27,172 nt of DNA from Bacteroidales bacterium (GTDB lineage: Bacteria > Bacteroidota > Bacteroidia > Bacteroidales > Paludibacteraceae). How positions within the stretch are numbered: position 1 is the stretch's first letter; each line of letters opens with the position of its first letter. The notes below the pieces were generated by a model. That model saw only the letters and a list, made by a program, of their open reading frames with translations. It was not told the DNA's origin and searched no databases. Positions 7,515 to 15,850 of this stretch are shown one piece after another. Location of the stretch: NCBI GenBank assembly GCA_900767385.1, contig CAAFYY010000112.1, positions 1 through 27,172 on the forward strand, given 5' to 3'. The translations under genes were made by a program, and so were the position numbers.

Positions 7515-8336
7515 ATGTCTGTACATCAAGCAGAAGACAACAGAAAAGTGACGACTCGCCGTTTGGTTGAAATGAAACAACGTGGCGAGCGTATCAGCAT
7601 GCTTACAGCTTACGACTACACCATGGCTGGCATCGTAGACAACGCTGGCATCGATGTCATACTGGTGGGCGACTCAGCCTCCAACGTCATGGCAGGCAAC
7701 GTGACGACACTCCCAATCACTCTCGACCAAATGATTTATCACGGCAAATCGGTAGTGAGAGGTGTGAAACGTGCACTTGTTGCCGTCGACATGCCTTTTG
7801 GTTCCTATCAAGGCAACTCCAAAGAAGCCTTGAACTCAGCCATCAGAATCATGAAAGAGACCCATGCTGATGCCATCAAGCTCGAAGGCGGCGAGGAGGT
7901 TATCGAATCTATCAACCGTATCCTCTGCGCTGGCATCCCTGTGATGGGACACCTCGGACTGATGCCACAATCCATCAACAAATACGGCACCTACAACGTA
8001 AGAGCCAAGGAGAAAGAGGAGGCCGAGAAACTGATTCGCGACGCCCATCTCCTCCAAGAAGCTGGTTGCTTTGCCATCGTGCTGGAAAAGATCCCAGCCG
8101 AATTAGGTAAGCGCGTGGCTCAGGAGCTGGAGATTCCTATCATCGGCATCGGTGCTGGCGGCGGCGTCGACGGCCAAGTGCTCGTGCTCCACGATATGCT
8201 GGGCATGACTCAAGGCTTCTCCCCACGTTTCCTCCGTAGATATGCCGACTTGAATTCAGTGATTCACAACGCTGTTGAGGAATATGTTGCCGACGTGAAA
8301 CGCAACGATTTCCCTAACGAAAACGAACAATACTAA
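7515..8336 (+). CDS. panB: 3-methyl-2-oxobutanoate hydroxymethyltransferase (ketopantoate synthase)
   Basis: PanB transfers a hydroxymethyl group from 5,10-methylene-tetrahydrofolate to 2-oxoisovalerate, giving ketopantoate for pantothenate and coenzyme A synthesis. The 273-residue protein is a complete TIM-barrel enzyme. It has the metal-binding loop ILVGDSASNV, the segment VDMPFGSY, the lysine segment AIKLEGG, the acidic segment VLEKIPAELG and the C-terminal signature IGIGAGGGVDGQVLVLHDML. The ATG at 7515 (MSVHQAEDNRKVTTRRL) matches the family N-terminus and follows the TATCTTTG promoter. It is the first of five close-packed genes. Confidence 0.95.
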   Translation: MSVHQAEDNRKVTTRRLVEMKQRGERISMLTAYDYTMAGIVDNAGIDVILVGDSASNVMAGNVTTLPITLDQMIYHGKSVVRGVKRALVAVDMPFGSYQGNSKEALNSAIRIMKETHADAIKLEGGEEVIESINRILCAGIPVMGHLGLMPQSINKYGTYNVRAKEKEEAEKLIRDAHLLQEAGCFAIVLEKIPAELGKRVAQELEIPIIGIGAGGGVDGQVLVLHDMLGMTQGFSPRFLRRYADLNSVIHNAVEEYVADVKRNDFPNENEQY

Positions 8337-8372
8337 TCCACTATATTATAAAGACATAAAACAAGAAACAAC

Positions 8373-8948
8373 ATGGTTTATAGATTTACTATCAAGAGCA
8401 GCGAGAGCGATACCTTCCTCCGTGAAATCAGAATCGACTCTACATCAACGTTTCTCCAACTCAACGACGCCATATTAGACTCCGTCAACTATACTCACGA
8501 CGAGATTACCTCGTTCTTTACCGTCACCGACAAAGATGAGGACCACGAGCTTTGGCTTCAATGGAATCAAGAGCAGGAAATCACAATCATGGACATGGGC
8601 TTCAACCGAAGCGACATGGATTCATATGTGATGGACAAGACCTACCTTGACGAATTCCTCCATGATGAGCATCAACGACTTATCTTTGTCTTCGACCAGA
8701 TGACAGAACGTGCATTCTACGTAGAGTTGGCCGAGGTATACTATGGCGAAGACCTCGACAAAGCCACCTGCACACGCAAGAAGGGTGACGCTCCAAAACA
8801 ACACGTTGATTTTGCAAAAGACCCATTGGCAGGCGGCAACGACTCCGCTCTGTTTGACGACGACAGCTTCTACGGCTCTGACGAGTACGAAGAGGGCGAA
8901 ATTGACATGGATAGTTTTCAGTTCACAGAGGAAGGGGGTGAGCAATAA
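8373..8948 (+). CDS. Plasmid pRiA4b ORF-3-like (IS1096 TnpR-passenger-like) family protein
   Basis: This 191-residue protein resembles the PF07929 family, named after plasmid pRiA4b ORF-3. The N-terminal part (about 1-125) contains the family's pattern of a beta-rich opening (VYRFTIKSSESDTFLREIRID), a segment around FLQLNDAILDSVNYTHDEITSFF and a YVELAEVYYGED-type end. The tail from about 145 is strongly acidic (Asp/Glu/Gly/Ser). The name reflects old annotations; nothing around it here is plasmid- or transposon-like. It starts 36 bases after panB, and its last 11 bases overlap the miaA start, so it belongs to a core-metabolism operon. Its biochemical function is unknown to me. Confidence 0.75.
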   Translation: MVYRFTIKSSESDTFLREIRIDSTSTFLQLNDAILDSVNYTHDEITSFFTVTDKDEDHELWLQWNQEQEITIMDMGFNRSDMDSYVMDKTYLDEFLHDEHQRLIFVFDQMTERAFYVELAEVYYGEDLDKATCTRKKGDAPKQHVDFAKDPLAGGNDSALFDDDSFYGSDEYEEGEIDMDSFQFTEEGGEQ

Positions 8949-9897
8949 TTCTCAGTCTTGCGACCAGCATAATCTGAACGAATCTTCGCTCATCGTTATC
9001 GTTGGCCCTACCGGTGTCGGCAAAACAGAACTCTGCATCCAGATTGCCCAAGCATTGGGGTGCAGCATCATCTCGTGCGACTCAAGACAGATGTACCGCG
9101 AGATGAAAATCGGCACCGCCACACCGACAGACGAAGAATTATCCCAGGCAACGCACCATTTCATCGCATCGCGGTCAATCTACGACGACTACAACGCTGG
9201 CCAGTACGAACTGGATGCCATTCCTCTCATCGAAGAAGAACTGAGACGAAACGGTTGCGCCATACTCACTGGAGGTTCTATGCTTTATGTCGACGCTATC
9301 TGCAAAGGCATTGACGACATACCTGCCATCCCGAAAGAGGTTCGAGATGAGGTTCAGGAGTTTTACCGAACCCATGAGATAGAGGAGGTCAGACAATGGC
9401 TCAAACTGTTGGACCCCGACCACTATTTCAATTCAGACCTCAAAAACACAAAACGTATCCTTCATGCCATAGAGATTTGTCTGACAGCAGGCAAGCCCTA
9501 CTCTACCCTCCGAACGAATACGGTCAAACCCCGTAGTTTCAATTTCGTGAAAATCGGACTGGAGCGTCCGCGCGAGGAACTCTACGACAGAATCAACCGC
9601 AGGACGGAGATGATGATGGCAGAAGGGCTGGAGGAAGAAGCCAGACAACTCTACCCGCTTCGTCACCTCAACGCGCTCGACACCGTAGGCTATAAGGAAT
9701 TGTTTGGATTTTTCGACGGGCACTATCCTCAGGAAGAGGCAGTCAGACTGATTCAACGCAATACCAGGCACTACGCCAAGAAACAATTAACATGGTTCAA
9801 ACACGACACTGATACCGTTTGGTTTCATCCCGACAACAAGGAAGAAATCATCAAACACATCAGGAAAGAAGTCGACAACAACAAGATATCAAAATGA
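8938..9897 (+). CDS. miaA: tRNA dimethylallyltransferase
   Basis: MiaA adds a dimethylallyl group from DMAPP to N6 of A37 in tRNAs that read UNN codons. The protein has the nucleotide-binding P-loop GPTGVGKTE near its N-terminus, the SCDSRQMYREM and IGTATPT segments, LTGGSMLYVDAI, and the C-terminal RRTEMMMAEGLEEEARQL and GYKEL motifs. There is no ATG at the right distance before the P-loop. The best start is GTG at 8938, inside the last codons of the previous gene and just after the purine-rich GAGGAAGG, giving 319 residues, a normal length. The 11-base overlap suggests translational coupling. The stop codon overlaps the next ATG. Confidence 0.93.
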   Translation: MSNNSQSCDQHNLNESSLIVIVGPTGVGKTELCIQIAQALGCSIISCDSRQMYREMKIGTATPTDEELSQATHHFIASRSIYDDYNAGQYELDAIPLIEEELRRNGCAILTGGSMLYVDAICKGIDDIPAIPKEVRDEVQEFYRTHEIEEVRQWLKLLDPDHYFNSDLKNTKRILHAIEICLTAGKPYSTLRTNTVKPRSFNFVKIGLERPREELYDRINRRTEMMMAEGLEEEARQLYPLRHLNALDTVGYKELFGFFDGHYPQEEAVRLIQRNTRHYAKKQLTWFKHDTDTVWFHPDNKEEIIKHIRKEVDNNKISK

Positions 9898-10535
9898 TAT
9901 TAAGTCTTTTAGTAAAATGCTTTTTCATCGGCATCGCAGCCTCAATCCCCATGGGTCCACTGGGAGTGGTATGCATCCAGCGTACCATCAACCGCGGACG
10001 TCAACATGGTTTTGTTACAGGCTTGGGTGCCGCCTCCTCCGATTTTATCTACGCATCACTCATCGGCTTCAGCATGAGTTTTGTGCTTGATTTCATTGAC
10101 AAATACACAGCCATCATCAGCATAATAGGTTTTTCCATCATTATCCTCTTGGGTATCCTGACATTTTTCAAAAGTCCAAAGCAATTTACAGAAAGCAAAT
10201 CCAACGTCTCCAGCAACAACAGTCTGCTGAAAGACTACGCCTCTGCACTGGGCCTTTGCATCTCCAACCCGATGATCAGCGTGTTTTTCATTGCATTATT
10301 CGCAAAATTTGAAGTATTTACCAACAACCAACCTTGGTATATCAGCGTTTTGACTCTGCTATTTATCTTCTGCAGTTCAATGGCTTGTTGGGGAACATTG
10401 TCGTTCTTTGTCGATAAGTTCAGAGACCGTTTCAACGAGAAAGGCATCACCTATCTCAATCGCTTTACCGGCGGACTGCTCATCATCATAGGCATTTGGG
10501 GCATCGGCTCCACCATCATCAATAACTGGTTATAG
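9894..10535 (+). CDS. LysE-family amino acid exporter-like membrane protein
   Basis: The product is 213 residues with about six hydrophobic segments. The N-terminal part (FFIGIAASIPMGPLGVVCIQ followed by GFVTGLGAASSDFIYA) is the hallmark of LysE/RhtB-type exporters, which use proton-motive force to export amino acids or similar small molecules. A central segment, LGLCISNPMISVFFIALF, also fits (family 'NPK' region, here NPM). It starts at the ATG in ATGA, overlapping the miaA stop by three bases, and nadE follows after 14 bases. The substrate cannot be read from the sequence. Confidence 0.82.
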   Translation: MILSLLVKCFFIGIAASIPMGPLGVVCIQRTINRGRQHGFVTGLGAASSDFIYASLIGFSMSFVLDFIDKYTAIISIIGFSIIILLGILTFFKSPKQFTESKSNVSSNNSLLKDYASALGLCISNPMISVFFIALFAKFEVFTNNQPWYISVLTLLFIFCSSMACWGTLSFFVDKFRDRFNEKGITYLNRFTGGLLIIIGIWGIGSTIINNWL

Positions 10536-10549
10536 TTTCAACAGAAATT

Positions 10550-12472
10550 ATGAAAAACTTCGGATTCGTTAAAGTAGCTGCGGCAGTTCCCGTTGTAGAA
10601 CCAGCCAACTGTGCAGCCAATGCCAACAATATCATCAGTCTCATCAATCAGGCTCAAGCGCAAAAGGTGGAGATTGTCTGCTTCCCAGAACTCTCCATCA
10701 CCGGCTACACTTGCGCCGACCTCTTCCACAACTCTTTGCTTATCAGCAATGCAGAAAAGGCGCTTCAGGAAATCGCCGCCGCATCCAAGAGCACGAACTG
10801 CTTGATAAGTGTAGGACTGCCTTTGGCTGTGGGCAACAGTCTATTCAATTGCGCAGCACTGATTTTCAAGGGAGAAGTGTTAGCTGTCATCCCAAAGACT
10901 TTCCGCCCAAACTATAACGAATTCTACGAACAACGCTGGTTTGCTTCTGCCTTCCACGCCCAACAGCAAGAGATTGAATTGTTTGGCAAGAAGACTCCGT
11001 TCGGCACCGATATCATCGTCGATTTCAATGGGGTCAAACTGGGCGTTGAACTCTGCGAGGACCTCTGGACCCCGATTCCGCCAAGCAGTCTCCACTGTTT
11101 AGCAGGAGCAGAAATCATCCTGAACCTCTCTGCCTCCAATGCCACCATCGGCAAGAACGACTACCGCAAGCAGTTGGTATCCCAACAGTCAGCCCGTTGC
11201 GTAGCCGGCATGGTCTATGCCTCAGCCGGTTTCGGAGAATCAAGCACCGACCTCCTCTTTGCCGGCAGCGCGATGATTGCCGAGAATGGCTCTTTGCTTG
11301 CCGAAAGCACCCGCTTTACGATGGAGCCTCAACTCATCATCAGCGAAATCGACGTTGAACGCCTCCGTCACGACCGTCACAAAAACCAGGCTTTCATGGA
11401 GGGTCTGAAACCGTTGAAAACAGAACATAACTATCGTTTTATCAAAGCGGAAGGCGAGGTAGCACCATTTGAAATCACACGCTATATCGACCCAATGCCT
11501 TTCGTTCCGCAAGGAAAGACACTGACCGAACGTTGCGAAGAAATTATCAATATCCAGTCGACCGCTCTTGTGGTGCGCTTGGCACACACAAGAATCAAGA
11601 GCGTTGTCGTGGGCATTTCCGGTGGTTTGGACTCCACCCTTGCCCTATTGGTTTGTGTACGCGCTTTCGACAAACTCGGGCTCTCTCGTAAGGGAATCAT
11701 TGGCATCACCATGCCTGGCTTCGGAACAACCAGTCGCACAAAGAGTAATGCCGAGGTTATGATGGACGAATTGGGTGTAACATCCTACTGCATCTCCATT
11801 GCAGACGCTTGCCGTCAGCACTTCAAAGATATCAACCACGACCCAAATGTGACCGATGTCACCTATGAAAACACGCAGGCTCGCGAACGCACACAGATAC
11901 TCATGGATATGTCCAACAAACATAATGCGCTGGTTATCGGAACTGGCGATATGTCAGAATTGGCACTCGGCTGGGCCACCTACAATGGCGACCATATGAG
12001 TATGTATGCCGTCAACACGGGTGTGCCGAAGACATTGGTTCGCCACCTTGTTCAATGGTATGCCGACTACGAAGCAGAGCTAAGAGTGAAGGAGGTGCTG
12101 ATTGATGTCATCGATACGCCAATCAGTCCGGAGCTGCTTCCAGCCGACGAGCAAGGCAACATCGCACAAAAGACAGAAGACCTTGTCGGCCCTTACGAAT
12201 TGCACGATTTCTTCCTTTATTATATGCTTCGTTTCGGTTTCTCCACAGAGAAAATCAAGGTATTAGCATTGAAAGCTTTTGAAGGAAGATACAGCGAGGA
12301 GACCATATCCCATTGGCTCAAGACCTTCATGCGCAGATTCTTCAATCAGCAGTTCAAACGTAGTTGTATGCCTGACGGACCGAAGGTTGGAAGCATCAAC
12401 CTCTCGCCACGCGGCGACTGGCGCATGCCAAGTGATGCTTCATCTGCAGAGTGGCAAAAAATTTTTGAATAA
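10550..12472 (+). CDS. nadE: Glutamine-dependent NAD+ synthetase
   Basis: This 640-residue two-domain enzyme converts deamido-NAD+ to NAD+ using ATP and ammonia released from glutamine. The N-terminal nitrilase-type glutaminase domain shows the Glu-Lys-Cys triad at Glu47 (FPELSITGYT), Lys116 (IPKTFRPNYNEF) and Cys169 (GVELCEDLW). The C-terminal ATP-pyrophosphatase domain has the P-loop SGGLDS at about 357-362, and GTGDMSELALGW further on. Length and order match the eukaryote/Bacteroidota-type long NadE. It is the last gene of the panB operon and is followed by a short palindrome. Confidence 0.96.
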   Translation: MKNFGFVKVAAAVPVVEPANCAANANNIISLINQAQAQKVEIVCFPELSITGYTCADLFHNSLLISNAEKALQEIAAASKSTNCLISVGLPLAVGNSLFNCAALIFKGEVLAVIPKTFRPNYNEFYEQRWFASAFHAQQQEIELFGKKTPFGTDIIVDFNGVKLGVELCEDLWTPIPPSSLHCLAGAEIILNLSASNATIGKNDYRKQLVSQQSARCVAGMVYASAGFGESSTDLLFAGSAMIAENGSLLAESTRFTMEPQLIISEIDVERLRHDRHKNQAFMEGLKPLKTEHNYRFIKAEGEVAPFEITRYIDPMPFVPQGKTLTERCEEIINIQSTALVVRLAHTRIKSVVVGISGGLDSTLALLVCVRAFDKLGLSRKGIIGITMPGFGTTSRTKSNAEVMMDELGVTSYCISIADACRQHFKDINHDPNVTDVTYENTQARERTQILMDMSNKHNALVIGTGDMSELALGWATYNGDHMSMYAVNTGVPKTLVRHLVQWYADYEAELRVKEVLIDVIDTPISPELLPADEQGNIAQKTEDLVGPYELHDFFLYYMLRFGFSTEKIKVLALKAFEGRYSEETISHWLKTFMRRFFNQQFKRSCMPDGPKVGSINLSPRGDWRMPSDASSAEWQKIFE

Positions 12473-12480
12473 TTACACAA

Positions 12481-12504
12481 TATAACGCACGATTTTGCGT
12501 TATA
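12481..12504 (+). terminator. Hairpin after nadE
   Basis: TATAACGCA and TGCGTTATA form a perfect nine-base stem with a six-base loop, eight bases after the nadE stop codon. It lacks a T-run, so it may be a weak terminator or an mRNA 3' stabiliser. Confidence 0.45.
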
Positions 12505-12651
12505 ATAAAGCGTCCCCAAAGAACAAACCGTCTTACGGGCGACGACTTTCCCGTTCTTTAATCGGCAGAACCCCACGACATCTTGTTAGAATATTTGTTG
12601 CATAATGTTGTCAAAACCACTAATTTGGCATACATTTAGCGTAAATATAAT

Positions 12652-12680
12652 CGCTTATCTCTTTCCACTGGAGATAAGCG
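12652..12680 (+). promoter_or_regulatory. Leader hairpin upstream of the 89-residue protein gene
   Basis: CGCTTATCTC and GAGATAAGCG form a perfect ten-base stem with a nine-base loop, 40 bases before the ATG at 12721. It has no T-run after it and probably lies in the 5' leader, where it could affect message stability or translation. A protein-binding operator is an alternative. Confidence 0.4.
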
Positions 12681-12720
12681 CCCCACTCATGAAACAACAA
12701 ATCTATAAACAATTATAAAC

Positions 12721-12990
12721 ATGAAAGAAACTACCACCAGCACAGAAAGCATCAAAAAACCAGTTCAACGTCGTAGAATCATGAAACCTATGGACGTAGG
12801 CAAAAATGCAGAGTCGAAGTACAAGACCTACTCCGACAAGAAAAACGACCGCGACAAAGCATTGACTTTGCTTGAAAAGCTGAAAAAAAGAGAACAAGAG
12901 CAGAGAGAGTTGGCAAAAGCCGGTAAGATTATCGTTGAAAAGACCAACATCCTCCATGGTTCTAAGACATCCTACAAAAAAGCAGCTTAG
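12721..12990 (+). CDS. Small basic protein of unknown function (89 aa)
   Basis: I do not recognise this gene. The 89-residue product is rich in Lys, Arg, Glu and Gln. It has a Thr/Ser-rich start, an RRRIMKPMDVGKNAESKYK segment, a central stretch likely to form one long charged helix (about 36-70, KKNDRDKALTLLEKLKKREQ onward) and a basic tail (HGSKTSYKKAA). There is no signal peptide or membrane helix. It is monocistronic. A 248-base structured spacer lies upstream, and a perfect terminator follows 22 bases after the stop codon, which argues that it is a real and probably well-expressed gene. A nucleic-acid or ribosome-associated role is possible from composition but is only a guess. Confidence 0.7.
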   Translation: MKETTTSTESIKKPVQRRRIMKPMDVGKNAESKYKTYSDKKNDRDKALTLLEKLKKREQEQRELAKAGKIIVEKTNILHGSKTSYKKAA

Positions 12991-13012
12991 CAGCCAATCT
13001 GGGAAAAAGACA

Positions 13013-13042
13013 AACGCCATCGACAACGATGGCGTTTTTTTT
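13013..13042 (+). terminator. Intrinsic terminator after the 89-residue protein gene
   Basis: AACGCCATCG and CGATGGCGTT form a perfect ten-base stem with an ACAA loop, followed by T residues to 13042. It can also serve ispF arriving from the other side. Confidence 0.9.
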
Positions 13043-13078
13043 GTATCCGTAATTTCGAAAATCTTCTTTCCGAAACAA

Positions 13079-13552
13079 CTATTTATTCTCTATCAAAGCG
13101 ACGGCATAAGCAGACATTCCTTCTTCCTTACCCACAAAACCGAGATGTTCAGTGGTAGTTGCTTTGATGGAAATCGCAGATTCTTCACAAAGCATCGCCT
13201 TAGCCATTGCTGTTTTCATGGCAGGGATGTGAGGTGCGATTTTAGGACGCTGAGCACATAAGGTACAGTCGATATTGACGAGTTTATAGCCGTTCTCATC
13301 CAATACTTCCATGACACGACTCAAGAGTATCTTGCTATCGATGCCCAGATAGGCATTATCGGTATCTGGGAAGAGATGTCCGATATCTCCCAGATTGGCA
13401 GCTCCAAGCAAGGCATCACAAACGGCATGTATCAAGACGTCGGCATCAGAATGTCCCAATAGTCCTTTGACGTGCGGTATCTCCACACCACCAACGATGA
13501 GTTTTCGTCCTTCAACCAACTGATGAACGTCGTATCCAAATCCGATTCTCAT
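13079..13552 (-). CDS. ispF: 2-C-methyl-D-erythritol 2,4-cyclodiphosphate synthase
   Basis: IspF cyclises CDP-methylerythritol 2-phosphate to MEcPP and CMP in the non-mevalonate isoprenoid pathway, acting as a trimer. The 157-residue protein starts MRIGFGYDVHQL, with the metal ligands Asp8 and His10, and has His42 in VLIHAVCDAL. The GHSDADVL loop, the IDCTLCAQRPKI segment and the closing TTTEHLGFVGKEEGMSAYA are all present. Its start lies 74 bases downstream of porV, with a hairpin between them. I see no clear TAnnTTTG promoter of its own, so read-through from porV is possible. Confidence 0.96.
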   Translation of the reverse strand: MRIGFGYDVHQLVEGRKLIVGGVEIPHVKGLLGHSDADVLIHAVCDALLGAANLGDIGHLFPDTDNAYLGIDSKILLSRVMEVLDENGYKLVNIDCTLCAQRPKIAPHIPAMKTAMAKAMLCEESAISIKATTTEHLGFVGKEEGMSAYAVALIENK

Positions 13553-13568
13553 AACAAATACATTATAG

Positions 13569-13603
13569 AAAAGTCCACAGAAGCGTTTGCCCTGTGGACT
13601 TTT
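13569..13603 (-). terminator. Hairpin between porV and ispF
   Basis: AAAAGTCCACAG and CTGTGGACTTTT form a perfect twelve-base stem with an eleven-base loop just after the porV stop codon. The minus-strand side ends in CTTTTC, a short T-run. It probably reduces porV transcription into ispF. Confidence 0.65.
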
Positions 13604-13626
13604 ATTTTGAACTTAGGAGGATTCAA

Positions 13627-14814
13627 TTATTTGCGGTCAGCCAACTCTTTCAAACCATCGACATCAAAGGCGAGGGTGAAGCGGAGAGTCTGATCCAATG
13701 GGCTGGTTTGAGCCTGAGCGATAACGTAAGCAACATCCAAGCGGAAGGCTGAGAGTTTGAAACCAGCACCAACAGTATAGAACTTACGGTTACCCTTTGA
13801 GGCATTTTCGTTGCAGTAACCAGCACGAGCAAAGAATTGTTCGTTATAAGAATACTCGATACCGGCATTCCACATGACTTCCTTGAACTCTTCTTTAGCA
13901 CCGCCTGGAGCATCGTTGAATGACATGAAGATACCTTTCATTGAAGAGATATCGCTGTAGTCTTCAGCGCTCATCAACCATGTGTTTTGGTCGTTAGGAT
14001 CAAAGCCCTCTGTTTTGTTTGACAAACGTGAAGGAACCATCATCTTGTTGCACTCAAGGGTGAATGACATACGGTTGTACTCGTTGAATGGGAGATAGTA
14101 GGAAACACCCAAACGAAGGTTTGCAGGGATGAAGTTACGTGTCTGACCCTTATCGTAAGAGATTTTAGTACCGATGTTGGAGAGGTTCAAACCAACGCCG
14201 ATGCGGTGTTGACCGCCGTTGTTGGCGTCAAATGGCTGCATATAGAATACAGATACGTCGGCACCAAAAGCGTGACCTGGGTAGTAGTTCTCGTCTCTAA
14301 CACTGAGGTCGGAGTTGATGTAACGGAGGTTTACACCCATTGAAACATATTCAGCCAATTTACGTGAGTAACCGAGGTCGAGAGCGAACTCGTAAGGCTT
14401 AACGGTGATAGGAATTTCCTGTTCGGCAGACTCACGGAGGTTTACCTTACCGTAAGAGAAATATCTCAAAGAGGCACTGATGGCACCAGCGGCATCGCTG
14501 ATATTGTAGTAACCTGCAAGATAGGCAACATTGATGTCGCTTACCAATTTGTGCAACCATGGAGTGTAAGACATGGCAAAGCCGCCATGACTTTCTGAGA
14601 GTGCATACTTTGATGGGTTCCAGTATTGTGAGTTGATGTCAGGAAGTGTTGACACACCAACATCACCCATACCACCACCAACAGCGTCAGGGTTAACGCT
14701 CAAAGATGGAACACCTGTCACGAGCGGATTGTAGTAGTCGTTGTCAGAGTTTTGCGCTACTGCAAAAGCAGAGCAAGCTACTGCCAAAAGAGCAGTCAAT
14801 ACGAATTTCTTCAT
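13627..14814 (-). CDS. porV: Type IX secretion system outer-membrane protein PorV
   Basis: PorV is a FadL-like outer-membrane beta-barrel. In the type IX secretion system it binds cargo C-terminal domains at the Sov translocon and shuttles cargo to the attachment complex. The 395-residue protein has a signal peptide (1-20, cleaved before Gln21). The conserved opening NPLVTGVPSLSVNPDAVGGG is followed by MGDVGVSTLPDINSQYWNPSKYA, characteristic of PorV. Alternating beta-strand patterns run to the C-terminus (LRFTLAFDVDGL). PorV rather than PorQ is favoured by the 'NPDA...GGGMGDVGV...NSQYWNP' block and the length. It implies that the cell exports proteins by the type IX system. Confidence 0.9.
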   Translation of the reverse strand: MKKFVLTALLAVACSAFAVAQNSDNDYYNPLVTGVPSLSVNPDAVGGGMGDVGVSTLPDINSQYWNPSKYALSESHGGFAMSYTPWLHKLVSDINVAYLAGYYNISDAAGAISASLRYFSYGKVNLRESAEQEIPITVKPYEFALDLGYSRKLAEYVSMGVNLRYINSDLSVRDENYYPGHAFGADVSVFYMQPFDANNGGQHRIGVGLNLSNIGTKISYDKGQTRNFIPANLRLGVSYYLPFNEYNRMSFTLECNKMMVPSRLSNKTEGFDPNDQNTWLMSAEDYSDISSMKGIFMSFNDAPGGAKEEFKEVMWNAGIEYSYNEQFFARAGYCNENASKGNRKFYTVGAGFKLSAFRLDVAYVIAQAQTSPLDQTLRFTLAFDVDGLKELADRK

Positions 14815-14832
14815 TTGTTTATTTGTATTACC

Positions 14833-14883
14833 GTGTGGCCGAAACCACTTTCATTATTTACATAGTGTGGCACGAGAGACCAC
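14833..14883. repeat. Two hairpin-like GTGTGGC...CCAC modules upstream of porV
   Basis: GTGTGGC at 14833-14839 is followed by CCAC at 14845-14848, and the same GTGTGGC at 14865-14871 is followed by CCAC at 14880-14883. The modules are 32 bases apart and lie 20-70 bases upstream of the porV start. They also sit in the 3' region of rocF, so they could be an operator for porV or trailing RNA structure. Confidence 0.35.
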
Positions 14884-14935
14884 TCCCTCGCGCCAACTAT
14901 ATAACGAACTTTTTCGTGTTTTATTGTATAAAGTT

Positions 14936-15829
14936 CTATTTAATTAATGAAGCAATGAAATCTATTGCCTCAATGCACCACTTGGCAGTGACGTCATCGT
15001 GGTCAAGAGCAGGGTTGAATTCTACGACATCGACAGAGCGAATGCACTGAGTATCAAACATTGCAGTGAGGAATTTACGGAAATCTTCCTCGAAGATACC
15101 GTCAGGAACAGCTGTTCCAGTGCCAGGCACTAAAGATGGGTCCATTCCGTCGATATCGATGCTGCAATGGATGTTTTTCAATCCTTTTTCAGCAATTTTT
15201 TTCTTGATATCTTCAATCACGAAGTCCATGCCCTTCTCTCTGACGAGTTCGGCACGATAGACATTGAGATTTTCTGACTTAATCAAAGCCTCTTCGCCGC
15301 AGTCGAGGTCGCGAGTGCCAACCCAAAAAATATTCTTAGGATTGACTGTGCGCCGAACGACGCTGGCCAAATCGGTTGTTGCCAGACCCATCAAGGCAGC
15401 GCAAGGCATGCCATGTGAGTTGCCGCTGGGTGATGCAGGCTCCATGTTGAAGTCGCCGTGCGCATCAAACCAGATGATACCGAAGTCGTCGTAGTAATGG
15501 GCAGCAGCTGCCGCACTACCCAATGAGAGGGAGTGGTCGCCACCGATGATGAATGGGAAAGTACGACGGAGATAGGCTGTTGTCACCAACTCATAGAGCT
15601 GATTGCCAACTTCTACGACTCCTTCAAGATACTTTACCTTATCATGATCCTTATATTTGTCGGCTTCATTGCGTTCTGTGACCTGAATGTCGCCGGCATC
15701 GATCACATTATGTCCATGTTTTTCAATCACGTCCTTCACTCCCCACTGACGGAGTACGGCAGGGGCAAGTTCGGGTCCGTGGCGGTCGCACCCAAGGTCG
15801 GTAGGTACGCCAATCATCGTGATATCCAT
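14936..15829 (-). CDS. rocF: Arginase
   Basis: Arginase splits arginine into ornithine and urea at a binuclear manganese centre. The 297-residue protein has the three ureohydrolase motifs: GGDHS (His99), DAHGDFN (Asp122, His124, Asp126) and SIDIDGMDP (Asp225, Asp227). SGNSHGMP at about 135-142 is the arginase form of the substrate loop and favours arginase over agmatinase or formimidoylglutamase. It lies 21 bases downstream of the ornithine aminotransferase gene, whose substrate is arginase's product, so the pair forms an arginine-degrading operon. Confidence 0.9.
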   Translation of the reverse strand: MDITMIGVPTDLGCDRHGPELAPAVLRQWGVKDVIEKHGHNVIDAGDIQVTERNEADKYKDHDKVKYLEGVVEVGNQLYELVTTAYLRRTFPFIIGGDHSLSLGSAAAAAHYYDDFGIIWFDAHGDFNMEPASPSGNSHGMPCAALMGLATTDLASVVRRTVNPKNIFWVGTRDLDCGEEALIKSENLNVYRAELVREKGMDFVIEDIKKKIAEKGLKNIHCSIDIDGMDPSLVPGTGTAVPDGIFEEDFRKFLTAMFDTQCIRSVDVVEFNPALDHDDVTAKWCIEAIDFIASLIK

Positions 15830-15850
15830 AATAGCAAGAAATAAAAAAGA

